From assembly GCA_027031945.1 (NCBI GenBank), contig JALVPE010000070.1, forward strand, positions 1 through 30,827: a stretch of 30,827 bases of DNA. The letters run 5' to 3'. The stretch comes from Candidatus Moraniibacteriota bacterium (GTDB lineage: Bacteria > Patescibacteriota > Minisyncoccia > Moranbacterales > GCA-2747515). Shown piece by piece: positions 1 to 6,096 of the stretch (within the stretch, counting starts at the first letter, position 1; each line of letters starts with the position of its first letter). Position numbers and translations under genes: made by a program. The notes beneath the pieces were generated by a model. That model saw only the letters and a list, made by a program, of their open reading frames with translations. It had not been told where the DNA came from and ran no database searches.

Positions 1-50
1 TAGTTGTAATGTTTATATCATTAACCTGATTTGAAAGAACACTATTCTTT

Positions 51-127
51 ATTTACTTAGTGTACTTCTTACACTAGTATTTAGAATATAGCACACCTTT
101 CAAATCGTGTCAAGTCTACACTAAGTA
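51..127 (-). promoter_or_regulatory. Leftward promoter module with two NrtR-type boxes (copy 1)
   Basis: On the minus strand there is a TTGACA -35 (108-113), a 17-nt spacer and a TATATT -10 (85-90). The inverted repeat AGTGT-N7-ACACT lies at 59-75, just after the expected start site. A one-mismatch copy, CGTGT-N7-ACACT, at 106-122 covers the -35. The outer arms TTTACTTAGTGTA and TACACTAAGTAAA also form an inverted repeat. The promoter points out of the window, so its target gene is not visible. Positions 1-50 would be its leader, and I see no gene there. The module is nearly identical to 21481-21557. Confidence 0.8.
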
Positions 128-177
128 AACCTGTGGATAACACAAAAAACATAAAATAAGCAAATATTTTACCAAAT

Positions 178-216
178 AAAAAACAGACTATTAGATACTT
201 TTCTATAGTCTGTTTT
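178..216 (-). terminator. Second, tandem terminator downstream of the lipoprotein gene
   Basis: A perfect 12-bp stem (AAAACAGACTAT against ATAGTCTGTTTT, 180-191 and 205-216) is followed on the minus strand by a T-rich tract. It backs up the terminator at 232-268 and insulates block 1 from the leftward promoter at 51-127. Confidence 0.75.
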
Positions 217-231
217 GTGCCAAATAACAAA

Positions 232-268
232 ATAAAAAACCGACGAAACGATTATTCGTTTCGTCGGG
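232..268 (-). terminator. Rho-independent terminator of the lipoprotein gene
   Basis: The stem CCGACGAAACG/CGTTTCGTCGG (240-250 and 257-267) has a 6-nt loop and runs into TTTTTTATTTT on the minus strand. It starts 14 nt after the stop codon at 282. Confidence 0.9.
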
Positions 269-281
269 ACATGCATCAAAA

Positions 282-698
282 TTATTCTACAACCTTCGGA
301 AGTGGAAATGGCACCTCATCATTACAACGCCCTTCCTGTTTTGCATACCTCCTCTTGAGGAAGTCTTTTTTTTCTACGCATCCGATGGCTGCGGAATAAG
401 TTGAGCATTTCAGTTCTATTTTTGTCACACCATTTTCTGTTACGAGATCAATTGATGCCCACCCATCTCCTTGAGGACACAAAGAGTCTTGAGTGCTGTC
501 GCCTCTCGACTTAATTTTGAGATTGGGTGCATTGTCAGTACGCCACTTGCGTGCATTATACGTGGCATTTTCATTCGCCTGCAATCGTGCGGTTTCCAGC
601 GTTTCAAATGAAACTTTTTTTTCTTCTTCTTTGCCACATGCACTCAGCATGAGACAAACTGCACACAAGACAATAACGCTTCCCATAATTTCTTTCAT
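282..698 (-). CDS. Small predicted lipoprotein, unknown function
   Basis: This 138-residue protein starts with a lipoprotein signal peptide. A hydrophobic stretch at residues 6-19 is followed by the lipobox LSAC, with Cys21 as the expected lipidated residue, and then a charged linker (GKEEEKK). The mature part is hydrophilic and has four further cysteines (in SLCPQGD, ELKCS, IGCVEK and GRCND), so two disulfides outside the cytoplasm are possible. No family is recognised. An AGGAGG site lies 6-7 nt before the ATG. It is the last gene of block 1 and is separated from 778-1056 by a terminator-like hairpin, so it may be reached by read-through or by a promoter I cannot identify. A surface location is inferred from the lipobox alone. 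Confidence 0.8.
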   Translation of the reverse strand: MKEIMGSVIVLCAVCLMLSACGKEEEKKVSFETLETARLQANENATYNARKWRTDNAPNLKIKSRGDSTQDSLCPQGDGWASIDLVTENGVTKIELKCSTYSAAIGCVEKKDFLKRRYAKQEGRCNDEVPFPLPKVVE

Positions 699-730
699 TT
701 TACTGCCTCCTAAAATATAAAATAATTTTA

Positions 731-765
731 ATGAAAAATATGTGAATCAAACCATTTGATCCACA
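731..765 (-). terminator. Terminator after the 778-1056 gene
   Basis: The stem TGTG-A-ATCAAA / TTTGAT-C-CACA (741-751 and 755-765) has one mismatch and is followed on the minus strand by TATTTTTC. It sits between the stop of the 92-residue protein gene and the lipoprotein gene. Confidence 0.6.
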
Positions 766-777
766 AAAGAATTACAG

Positions 778-1056
778 CTAGTCAACATTTTTCACAACAC
801 GAATAATGACAACGAGGTCATTATCTTGTGTTGTTGTCATTCCACGAACATTTACCTCGGACATGACGCCCAGAAGTGCGTTGAGTCTGAGAGAAAGCTC
901 TTCTGGATTTTTAAATGTCTCGACCAGGAACATTGAATCTCCTTCGCCGATTTTCTTCTTAACAACATCAACAGCGTCCTGTGCAGTATTTTGCACAGAC
1001 TCTGCTGCTTCAGCTGCCATATCCTTTGCCTTTCTTAACTGATCCAGTATACTCAC
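778..1056 (-). CDS. Small protein with amphipathic N-terminal helix, unknown
   Basis: The 92-residue product starts at GTG, with an AGGAGG-type site 6-7 nt upstream. Residues 1-37 are Ala/Lys/Glu/Asp-rich and should form a long amphipathic helix. The rest alternates hydrophobic and polar residues and ends in a strand-like stretch (DLVVIIRVVKNV), suggesting a small alpha/beta domain. There is no membrane segment, signal peptide or recognised motif. It has its own promoter (1209-1237) and an unusually long leader of about 145 nt that contains a strong hairpin (1113-1168), so its expression may be controlled by attenuation. I cannot assign a function. Confidence 0.7.
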   Translation of the reverse strand: MSILDQLRKAKDMAAEAAESVQNTAQDAVDVVKKKIGEGDSMFLVETFKNPEELSLRLNALLGVMSEVNVRGMTTTQDNDLVVIIRVVKNVD

Positions 1057-1112
1057 AAAATAACCTCCTAATTATAAATTGTTAATAAAACTAATACCTA
1101 TTTCCTCTCTGG

Positions 1113-1168
1113 ACAAAAAATATTCCAGAGCAATGTGCACAAAAATAGTATTTGCACATACTGCTCTA
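1113..1168 (-). terminator. Hairpin with T-run in the 5' leader of 778-1056 (possible attenuator)
   Basis: AGAGCA (1127-1132) pairs with TGCTCT (1162-1167), and TGTGCA (1134-1139) pairs with TGCACA (1153-1158). On the minus strand the hairpin is followed by ATATTTTTTG. It lies downstream of the promoter at 1209-1237 and upstream of the start codon at 1056, which is where an attenuator would sit. It could also end a short independent RNA. Confidence 0.55.
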
Positions 1169-1208
1169 GAAAGTTTTATATTATCCTTATATTTTTATTT
1201 GATAGTAA

Positions 1209-1237
1209 ATCGTAACACACAGTTGAAAACTTGTCAA
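1209..1237 (-). promoter_or_regulatory. Sigma70-type promoter for 778-1056
   Basis: Minus strand: TTGACA (1232-1237), a 17-nt spacer and TACGAT (1209-1214). The predicted transcript has a leader of about 145 nt containing the hairpin at 1113-1168. Confidence 0.7.
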
Positions 1238-1258
1238 CACGCATTGGATAAATATTGA

Positions 1259-1290
1259 GTGGAGTGATAAAAAACCTTTTATCACTCCAT
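1259..1290 (-). terminator. Hairpin after the 1313-1849 gene, terminator-like
   Basis: A perfect 12-bp stem GGAGTGATAAAA/TTTTATCACTCC (1261-1272 and 1277-1288) with loop AACC starts 24 nt after the stop codon. There is no clean T-run, so termination efficiency is uncertain. Confidence 0.5.
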
Positions 1291-1312
1291 CTATAATAAT
1301 AGCGCCAACAGA

Positions 1313-1849
1313 TTACTTACTTGCACTATCGTTTTCTTTAATCTCCAACCATCCTTCCATGTGACGATCAATAATACCGTCACGATATTCCTTATAAAGG
1401 ATACGCCCATCCTTTGTTCGATATACAAGATTCTTCACACGCTCATCCGACGTAGAAAGCCCTACTTTAACACCCAGCATCTCTTGAAAATCTTCAGGAA
1501 GTTCAAGATTTACAACGCCTCCCGTCCATCGTGATAATACACGACTACGAATAAAATCTGAGCCAGTCCCATAAGGCACCCATCGAATAGTTCCATTTAA
1601 CAAAGAAAAATCCTTGAATTCCTGCGTATATGGAAATCCATCGTCTGCCATAAACGTTATATCCTTTATTGTACTACCATCAAGTTTATAAGAACTAATG
1701 TCAATAAATTTACCAGGAATAGTTATAACTTGCCTATAACTTTTTCCTAACATTCTCGATGGAGTCCGACCGAGTCCGTAGAAAAAATATAATCCACCAA
1801 GCGATATAACGATTACCACTATGATTCCGATTACGATTTTCTTTTTCAT
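1313..1849 (-). CDS. Membrane-anchored protein, unknown function
   Basis: The product has 178 residues. The N-terminus (MKKK, then about 20 hydrophobic residues ending near FFYGLG) is a single membrane anchor, leaving an extracytoplasmic domain of about 150 residues rich in predicted beta strands. No catalytic motif, lipobox or known family is recognised. An AAAGGAG site lies 7 nt before the ATG. The gene begins 12 nt after the stop of 1862-2347 and is surely cotranscribed with it. It is followed by a hairpin at 1259-1290. Confidence 0.75.
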   Translation of the reverse strand: MKKKIVIGIIVVIVISLGGLYFFYGLGRTPSRMLGKSYRQVITIPGKFIDISSYKLDGSTIKDITFMADDGFPYTQEFKDFSLLNGTIRWVPYGTGSDFIRSRVLSRWTGGVVNLELPEDFQEMLGVKVGLSTSDERVKNLVYRTKDGRILYKEYRDGIIDRHMEGWLEIKENDSASK

Positions 1850-1861
1850 GGCTTTTCTCCT

Positions 1862-2347
1862 TTACATATCCAAAATTGTTTTTGTTAAAATTTCAAGACC
1901 AACTTCAAACATATCTTCTACACCAGTTCTAAGGGCATAATAAGCATTTATCATGCTTTGCATCTCGATGGAAATTTTTTGTTTCATGCCATCCAAGCAT
2001 TCAATTTCCATTTCAATCCAAGTCTCATCACCCTCATCAACAGATGTAACTTCAATAGCTTTACAACGACTGCCGTTGAGTTCTATTGTGAGATCATCAA
2101 TCTCTTTTTGAGTTAATCGATTTTCATAAAGTGCTTTCCATGCAAATATCATGGTCAAACGCTCCATAAAATATTCCAACTGCATCCCATTTTGATCAAC
2201 GATAATCATGTGCACCCACTGAGTACGATCGCCTTCCTTACGCCGAACAATTCTAACTCGTGTCGCCCTCCATGGTTGCCCATTGATACGAACTTTCAAT
2301 TTATCGGCAGCTTCCTGCTGTGTCAACTTCTCATGTTCCAATTCCAT
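1862..2347 (-). CDS. Internally duplicated small protein, unknown function
   Basis: The 161-residue protein consists of two similar halves. Residues about 19-73 (from INGQPWRATRV) and about 88-140 (from LNGSRCKAIEV) share the pattern NG...(R/K)A..V, a GD.T.W core, a strand ending in (N/D)GM, and a helix with E....I.A..AL. This looks like an intragenic duplication of a domain of about 55 residues, perhaps a pseudo-dimer. There is no signal peptide or membrane segment, so it is probably cytoplasmic. A GGGAG site precedes the ATG. The gene lies downstream of the DUF2333-like gene across a terminator (2373-2405) without an obvious new promoter, so expression probably depends on read-through. Confidence 0.75.
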   Translation of the reverse strand: MELEHEKLTQQEAADKLKVRINGQPWRATRVRIVRRKEGDRTQWVHMIIVDQNGMQLEYFMERLTMIFAWKALYENRLTQKEIDDLTIELNGSRCKAIEVTSVDEGDETWIEMEIECLDGMKQKISIEMQSMINAYYALRTGVEDMFEVGLEILTKTILDM

Positions 2348-2372
2348 TATGTTCTCCCTTAAATCACTAAAG

Positions 2373-2405
2373 ATAAAATCGTGACTTGAAACCTCAAGTC
2401 ACGAT
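2373..2405 (-). terminator. Terminator between the DUF2333-like gene and 1862-2347
   Basis: A perfect 12-bp stem ATCGTGACTTGA/TCAAGTCACGAT (2378-2389 and 2394-2405) with loop AACC is followed on the minus strand by TTTTATC. The next gene starts only 26 nt downstream, so this may set the ratio of upstream to downstream expression. Confidence 0.75.
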
Positions 2406-2414
2406 ATTGAGGCA

Positions 2415-3515
2415 TTATATTTTTACAGACTCGACCAAATCCTCGATACGTCGAAACGCTTCTGAATAGTATCGAGAAACTTTGGACCGATGATCTGCGA
2501 AAAGCGAATCTCCATCTCCTCGCATAACCCAATATGGATTAAAATGAACTACTGCATCAAGGGAATCGATTGCTGCATCCAGATTATTCATACCACCATG
2601 TGCTAACTCTCCTCCAGGATCCGTAGAGCGCAAGGCAACAAGCATATCTCTTGCTACAATAGCAGCTCCCTGTGCATAATATACAACATCATCCAATTCA
2701 CCCCATGCGACTTTTGAACTTCTTGCCGTAAGTCGTCCATAGGGCTCTCCCAAGACCTTGTCTTTGATTTGAGTAAGAATAATAAATAAATCATCTGATT
2801 TGATATTTGCAAGCGCATCGCTTGCAGATTTACGAGCTTCAGATTCATATTTATTCAATAATTCAGAAGCTGAAACAAAATATTTTTCTGAATTTGACAT
2901 ATTATACCAACCCCACTCATCCGGACCATACGACATTTTTTGCCGTGCTTCCATGGTATAACGATTCTCCTCATCACCTAAGCCAAACTTGGTAATGCGT
3001 TCTGAGAGAATCGTAATCATCTCACGTGTCGCATAATGCACGCCCAATTGCCTATTGCAGCGATTATCCAAAAAAGCTGTGGGCAATACCGGCAAATCAT
3101 TTGGACACCATCCAAATGTAGAATTCAATTCACGGTCCATCTGAGCATGTGCAGCGGCAAAAAGTATTGCACCCTGTTCATCAATAGACAATTCATGATT
3201 TGACTCATCAAGTAATTGTTTATTTACAGTATTTACAGGATATGTAATTTGGTCAATACCGATAAGCAATATTGCCACAATTACACAAAAACCAACCGGA
3301 GCCAACAAGGCTGCAAACGGAACAAAAATCATTAAGGTCCACGCAATCATTTTGGTAAGAACAAATCTCCTACCATCAACAACCTTTTGCACAAATTCAA
3401 CATACTGTACAACAGATGCTTTTGAAACAATATAAAGCGCTACAAATATGCTCGATATTGCTTTAAAGCTTGCCAGAATCCACTTGTTAATAATATCCCT
3501 TTTTTCTTCTGTCAT
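2415..3515 (-). CDS. DUF2333-like membrane protein
   Basis: The product has 366 residues. The N-terminal third has one or two membrane segments (about 15-32, and 56-90 which is strongly hydrophobic), followed by a soluble domain. The soluble part matches my memory of the DUF2333 family: a GWCPNDLPVLP-type motif followed by FLDN and a QLGV stretch, then a central LDDVVYYAQGAA segment, then near the C-terminus an N-x-YW-x-(M/L)RGDGDSLFADH motif and a helix ending the protein. The biochemical role of DUF2333 is unknown to me. An AAGGAGG site precedes the ATG. The gene has its own promoter (3586-3614) with overlapping palindromes at 3558-3577 that look like an operator. It may be an envelope component of the block 1 system. 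Confidence 0.75.
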   Translation of the reverse strand: MTEEKRDIINKWILASFKAISSIFVALYIVSKASVVQYVEFVQKVVDGRRFVLTKMIAWTLMIFVPFAALLAPVGFCVIVAILLIGIDQITYPVNTVNKQLLDESNHELSIDEQGAILFAAAHAQMDRELNSTFGWCPNDLPVLPTAFLDNRCNRQLGVHYATREMITILSERITKFGLGDEENRYTMEARQKMSYGPDEWGWYNMSNSEKYFVSASELLNKYESEARKSASDALANIKSDDLFIILTQIKDKVLGEPYGRLTARSSKVAWGELDDVVYYAQGAAIVARDMLVALRSTDPGGELAHGGMNNLDAAIDSLDAVVHFNPYWVMRGDGDSLFADHRSKVSRYYSEAFRRIEDLVESVKI

Positions 3516-3557
3516 GGTCGCCTCCTTAAGTTCTGACCTTTAATATAAATTGGTAAT

Positions 3558-3577
3558 GAACATGTTCAATTTTGAAC
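3558..3577. promoter_or_regulatory. Overlapping palindromes at the start site of the DUF2333-like gene
   Basis: GTTCAA-TT-TTGAAC (3564-3577) overlaps GAACATGTTC (3558-3567). Both lie immediately downstream of the -10 at 3586-3591, at about +2 to +21, a normal position for a repressor operator. The regulator is not identified. Confidence 0.5.
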
Positions 3578-3585
3578 AACATAGT

Positions 3586-3614
3586 AGTCTACCTTGCTTA
3601 TCGATTTTTGTCAA
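3586..3614 (-). promoter_or_regulatory. Sigma70-type promoter for 2415-3515
   Basis: Minus strand: TTGACA (3609-3614), a 17-nt spacer and TAGACT (3586-3591). The leader to the ATG at 3515 is about 65 nt. Confidence 0.75.
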
Positions 3615-3664
3615 TGACTTTTCGAAATTTCCTTTCAATATTAACATTCAAAAAAATCAACATC

Positions 3665-3707
3665 CTAAATAAAAAAGCTACCTGATAATTACTTTTATCA
3701 AGTAGCT
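3665..3707 (-). terminator. Terminator after 3726-4088
   Basis: AGCTAC-C-TGATAA (3676-3688) pairs with TTATCA-A-GTAGCT (3695-3707), followed on the minus strand by TTTTTTATTT. Confidence 0.85.
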
Positions 3708-3725
3708 CCGGCACAGGAAAGGAGG

Positions 3726-4088
3726 TTACGCAGTTGCGTCTCCTGTCTCTGCTTCCGTTTTTTCTTCTTTTTCTTCTTTTTTCTTACCGCCGCTTTTTGT
3801 GTAAATCACAAAAAGCACAATGAGCAGGAGTACGGTCTTCCATGCTCCCACCCAGAACATGTCCGGGAATACACCCAAGACCAATCCTCCAAAAAACATC
3901 CAGCCACGAAATAATGCTTTGGCCAGAAAGTTGCGAAAATTTGATTTTTTCCATTTTTCCCCCAAGACGAAAATAATGGCTCGCTCTTTCCAAATCAGAT
4001 AACTGACCCAGAAACCGAGTCCAACCAGGGTAAAGAGAAAATCAAATCCCGTAAACTGATTGAACAGTCCCATCCTAAATACTCCCAT
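3726..4088 (-). CDS. Small multi-pass membrane protein with acidic/basic tail
   Basis: The 120-residue protein has about three hydrophobic helices (around residues 13-30, 62-75 and 83-96) and then a highly charged C-terminal tail (GGKKKEEKEEKTEAE), probably cytoplasmic. No family is recognised. A GGAGG site lies 6 nt before the ATG at 4088. The gene follows 4101-4604, another small membrane protein, by 12 nt and is cotranscribed with it, so the two may form a membrane subcomplex. Confidence 0.75.
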   Translation of the reverse strand: MGVFRMGLFNQFTGFDFLFTLVGLGFWVSYLIWKERAIIFVLGEKWKKSNFRNFLAKALFRGWMFFGGLVLGVFPDMFWVGAWKTVLLLIVLFVIYTKSGGKKKEEKEEKTEAETGDATA

Positions 4089-4100
4089 AACATACCTCCA

Positions 4101-4604
4101 TTAGATTGTTGTTGTGTCTGTTGACATGATGTCAACGGACTGTTGTTTCTCTATTTTTTGTTCTGCCTTATTTGCAGCTTTTCGCCAGTACCAAAATGCA
4201 CCAGCTACAGCTGCAAAATCAAGCACAATTGTTGTCACAGGTGCAATTACCCAAAGCCCTAAGGCAATAAGTGGCAGCCCAAACAATTGCACCACTTTTG
4301 CATATGGTGCATTTTCATCGGCAATATCAGCGCCGTTGAACAATATACTGGAAATATATTGGCGTGTTTTTTTGTGTCGTGGAACAATCCACTTCACAAT
4401 TGCACCAATACAAATAAATATCAATCCCAAAACATATTGTGCCCGAAATGGCAATATGCAAAAAAATAGAAAAATGATTGCAGCTACACCAAAAAATGCC
4501 AATCTTTGTTTTTTGATACCCAATTTATCGGCGACAAACTGATGTACTGCCGGCACAAGCAAAAAACCACTTGATGCCAACAATGCCCCCAACAATATCT
4601 TCAT
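4101..4604 (-). CDS. Multi-pass membrane protein, unknown function
   Basis: The 167-residue protein has about five hydrophobic segments (near residues 4-20, 35-50, 55-70, 105-121 and 124-140) separated by short basic loops, and a polar C-terminal tail. The first segment could be a signal anchor. No known family or motif is seen. An AAGGAGG site lies 7 nt before the ATG. It is the first gene of a two-gene unit with 3726-4088. Confidence 0.75.
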   Translation of the reverse strand: MKILLGALLASSGFLLVPAVHQFVADKLGIKKQRLAFFGVAAIIFLFFCILPFRAQYVLGLIFICIGAIVKWIVPRHKKTRQYISSILFNGADIADENAPYAKVVQLFGLPLIALGLWVIAPVTTIVLDFAAVAGAFWYWRKAANKAEQKIEKQQSVDIMSTDTTTI

Positions 4605-4658
4605 AACATGCCTCCTTATAAAATTGTTAAATTAACAACTTTGCAAAATCTACAAAGT

Positions 4659-4687
4659 ATTATATCGTAACATCAATCTCGCAATAA
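4659..4687 (-). promoter_or_regulatory. Candidate promoter for 4101-4604
   Basis: A perfect TATAAT (4659-4664) on the minus strand lies 17 nt from a weak -35 (TTATTG, 4682-4687). The -10 is convincing and the -35 is not. The gap overlaps the end of the upstream gene. Confidence 0.45.
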
Positions 4688-4688
4688 A

Positions 4689-5948
4689 TCAAGTATTTAT
4701 CATCATGCGATGCTGATAATATTTTGTTACGACAGAAATTGCCCATGTTCTCTTTGGCGTTTTCCAATTTTCATAGACTGCATAGAATTCATCTTTATCC
4801 TGACGAAAGAGTCTCACGACTTGCCTTTTGTCACAGACAAGCGCAAGCGCATGCCAGATTACTTCTGCCGCAGAGCATTCAACGTTAACAGACGGATGAG
4901 CGAAAAAAGGCAAAATCCTGTGACTAATATTCGCCGGAGTTTTATCTTTCTCAAGCATATGAATTATACGCTTGAGTTCAAAATACTCCACAGGTAATAG
5001 CTCAGTTATCTGTTGTATGATACCTTTTTGACGTGCGGTATTAAGCTCCAAAAAGTTCATATCAGGAAAAACATCATCCAAAACATCAAACAGGAACGAA
5101 TCCCTAATGATTTTCAAACGATAGAACTGACTTTTCCACCACTCCAAATCATAACTGATAAGTCCCATTTCTTCCAGTTTCGACAAAATTCTTCTGTCAA
5201 TAACTGAATTTACTCCTTGAGCTCTTTTGGCAGTATTTTTGTTGAGCACATAATACTCATCACCATTACTGACTGAATGTGCTCTACAAAATACAAATGT
5301 CCCACCAAAGGCACGTGTATAAAACGTGCAAATATCAGTAAAATGAAAATTATCAATAACTGCCTGTTTGTTTCGCATGTCTCCAATTTCCTTGGCAGAC
5401 TCAACAATTTCTTCGCCAATACTAGCTAGAGCAAAGACATCTGTTTTCTGCATAAAATTTTCTATCAATTGATTTTGTGATTTGACCTTTCTCATAAAGT
5501 TTGACGGTGTTTTTGCTCTTACGATAACATCATCAACCATGAGTAAATCTGTTGGCTCTTGATATGACTCTACTTCTTGATCAATATCGAGCCAAATGCC
5601 AGAATATTTTGTGACTTCAGTAATCTGAGCAAGATTTGTATCAAACCAATTTTTCATCAGTGTCCAATCAAACGAATGCGACGGACGATAAATCGGAGCA
5701 TGACGTTGCTTTGGAGTAATAATAATTGCAAAGGGATTTGCTTCACCTTTGCATAAATAATATTCTCCAAAAATATCCGCTAACTCCGGACTCCAACCCA
5801 TGCAGTCAACATGAAATTTACGTTTACGAGTTATAGAAAGTCCAATATCTCTAAGACACTCATTATAACGACGCACCAATTCCGGCTCATCAATAGAAAT
5901 AAGACCATCACCATACAGTCCCATAATCTTTAAATCATTTTGTTTCAT
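4689..5948 (-). CDS. Uncharacterised 419-residue cytoplasmic protein
   Basis: I do not recognise this protein with certainty. It is soluble-looking, with no signal peptide or membrane helix. Visible features are an N-terminal segment with MGLYGDGLISIDEPELVRRYN, a CMGWSPELADIFG stretch near residue 50, a central helical region containing NFHFTDICTFYTRAFGGTF, and a winged-helix-like stretch around GVNSVIDRRILSKLEEMGLISYD. The C-terminus is basic and helical. It has its own promoter (6022-6050) and a GGGG-type site before the ATG. It lies just downstream of the AAA+ ATPase gene, so it may be a partner or substrate adaptor of that enzyme, but this is inference from position only. Confidence 0.75.
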   Translation of the reverse strand: MKQNDLKIMGLYGDGLISIDEPELVRRYNECLRDIGLSITRKRKFHVDCMGWSPELADIFGEYYLCKGEANPFAIIITPKQRHAPIYRPSHSFDWTLMKNWFDTNLAQITEVTKYSGIWLDIDQEVESYQEPTDLLMVDDVIVRAKTPSNFMRKVKSQNQLIENFMQKTDVFALASIGEEIVESAKEIGDMRNKQAVIDNFHFTDICTFYTRAFGGTFVFCRAHSVSNGDEYYVLNKNTAKRAQGVNSVIDRRILSKLEEMGLISYDLEWWKSQFYRLKIIRDSFLFDVLDDVFPDMNFLELNTARQKGIIQQITELLPVEYFELKRIIHMLEKDKTPANISHRILPFFAHPSVNVECSAAEVIWHALALVCDKRQVVRLFRQDKDEFYAVYENWKTPKRTWAISVVTKYYQHRMMINT

Positions 5949-6021
5949 GACTACATCCCCTTTTTTTCTATGTTAAAGTGCTATTTTTTTAATTATGTCG
6001 ACACAGTACTGCCAACACGTA

Positions 6022-6050
6022 ACTATACACTACAAACAACTTTTTGTAAA
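6022..6050 (-). promoter_or_regulatory. Sigma70-type promoter for 4689-5948
   Basis: Minus strand: TTTACA (6045-6050), a 17-nt spacer and TATAGT (6022-6027), immediately after the terminator of the AAA+ gene. Confidence 0.7.
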
Positions 6051-6051
6051 G

Positions 6052-6085
6052 TAAAAAAACGAGGAAAAGATTACCTTTTCCTCGT
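6052..6085 (-). terminator. Terminator of the AAA+ ATPase gene
   Basis: An 11-bp stem ACGAGGAAAAG/CTTTTCCTCGT (6059-6069 and 6075-6085) with a 5-nt loop is followed on the minus strand by TTTTTTTAC. Confidence 0.9.
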
Positions 6086-6096
6086 GTATATAATAG

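Noticed and set aside
3558..3567. GAACATGTTC as a LexA (SOS) box
   Set aside because: The Gram-positive LexA box has four bases between GAAC and GTTC. Here there are only two.
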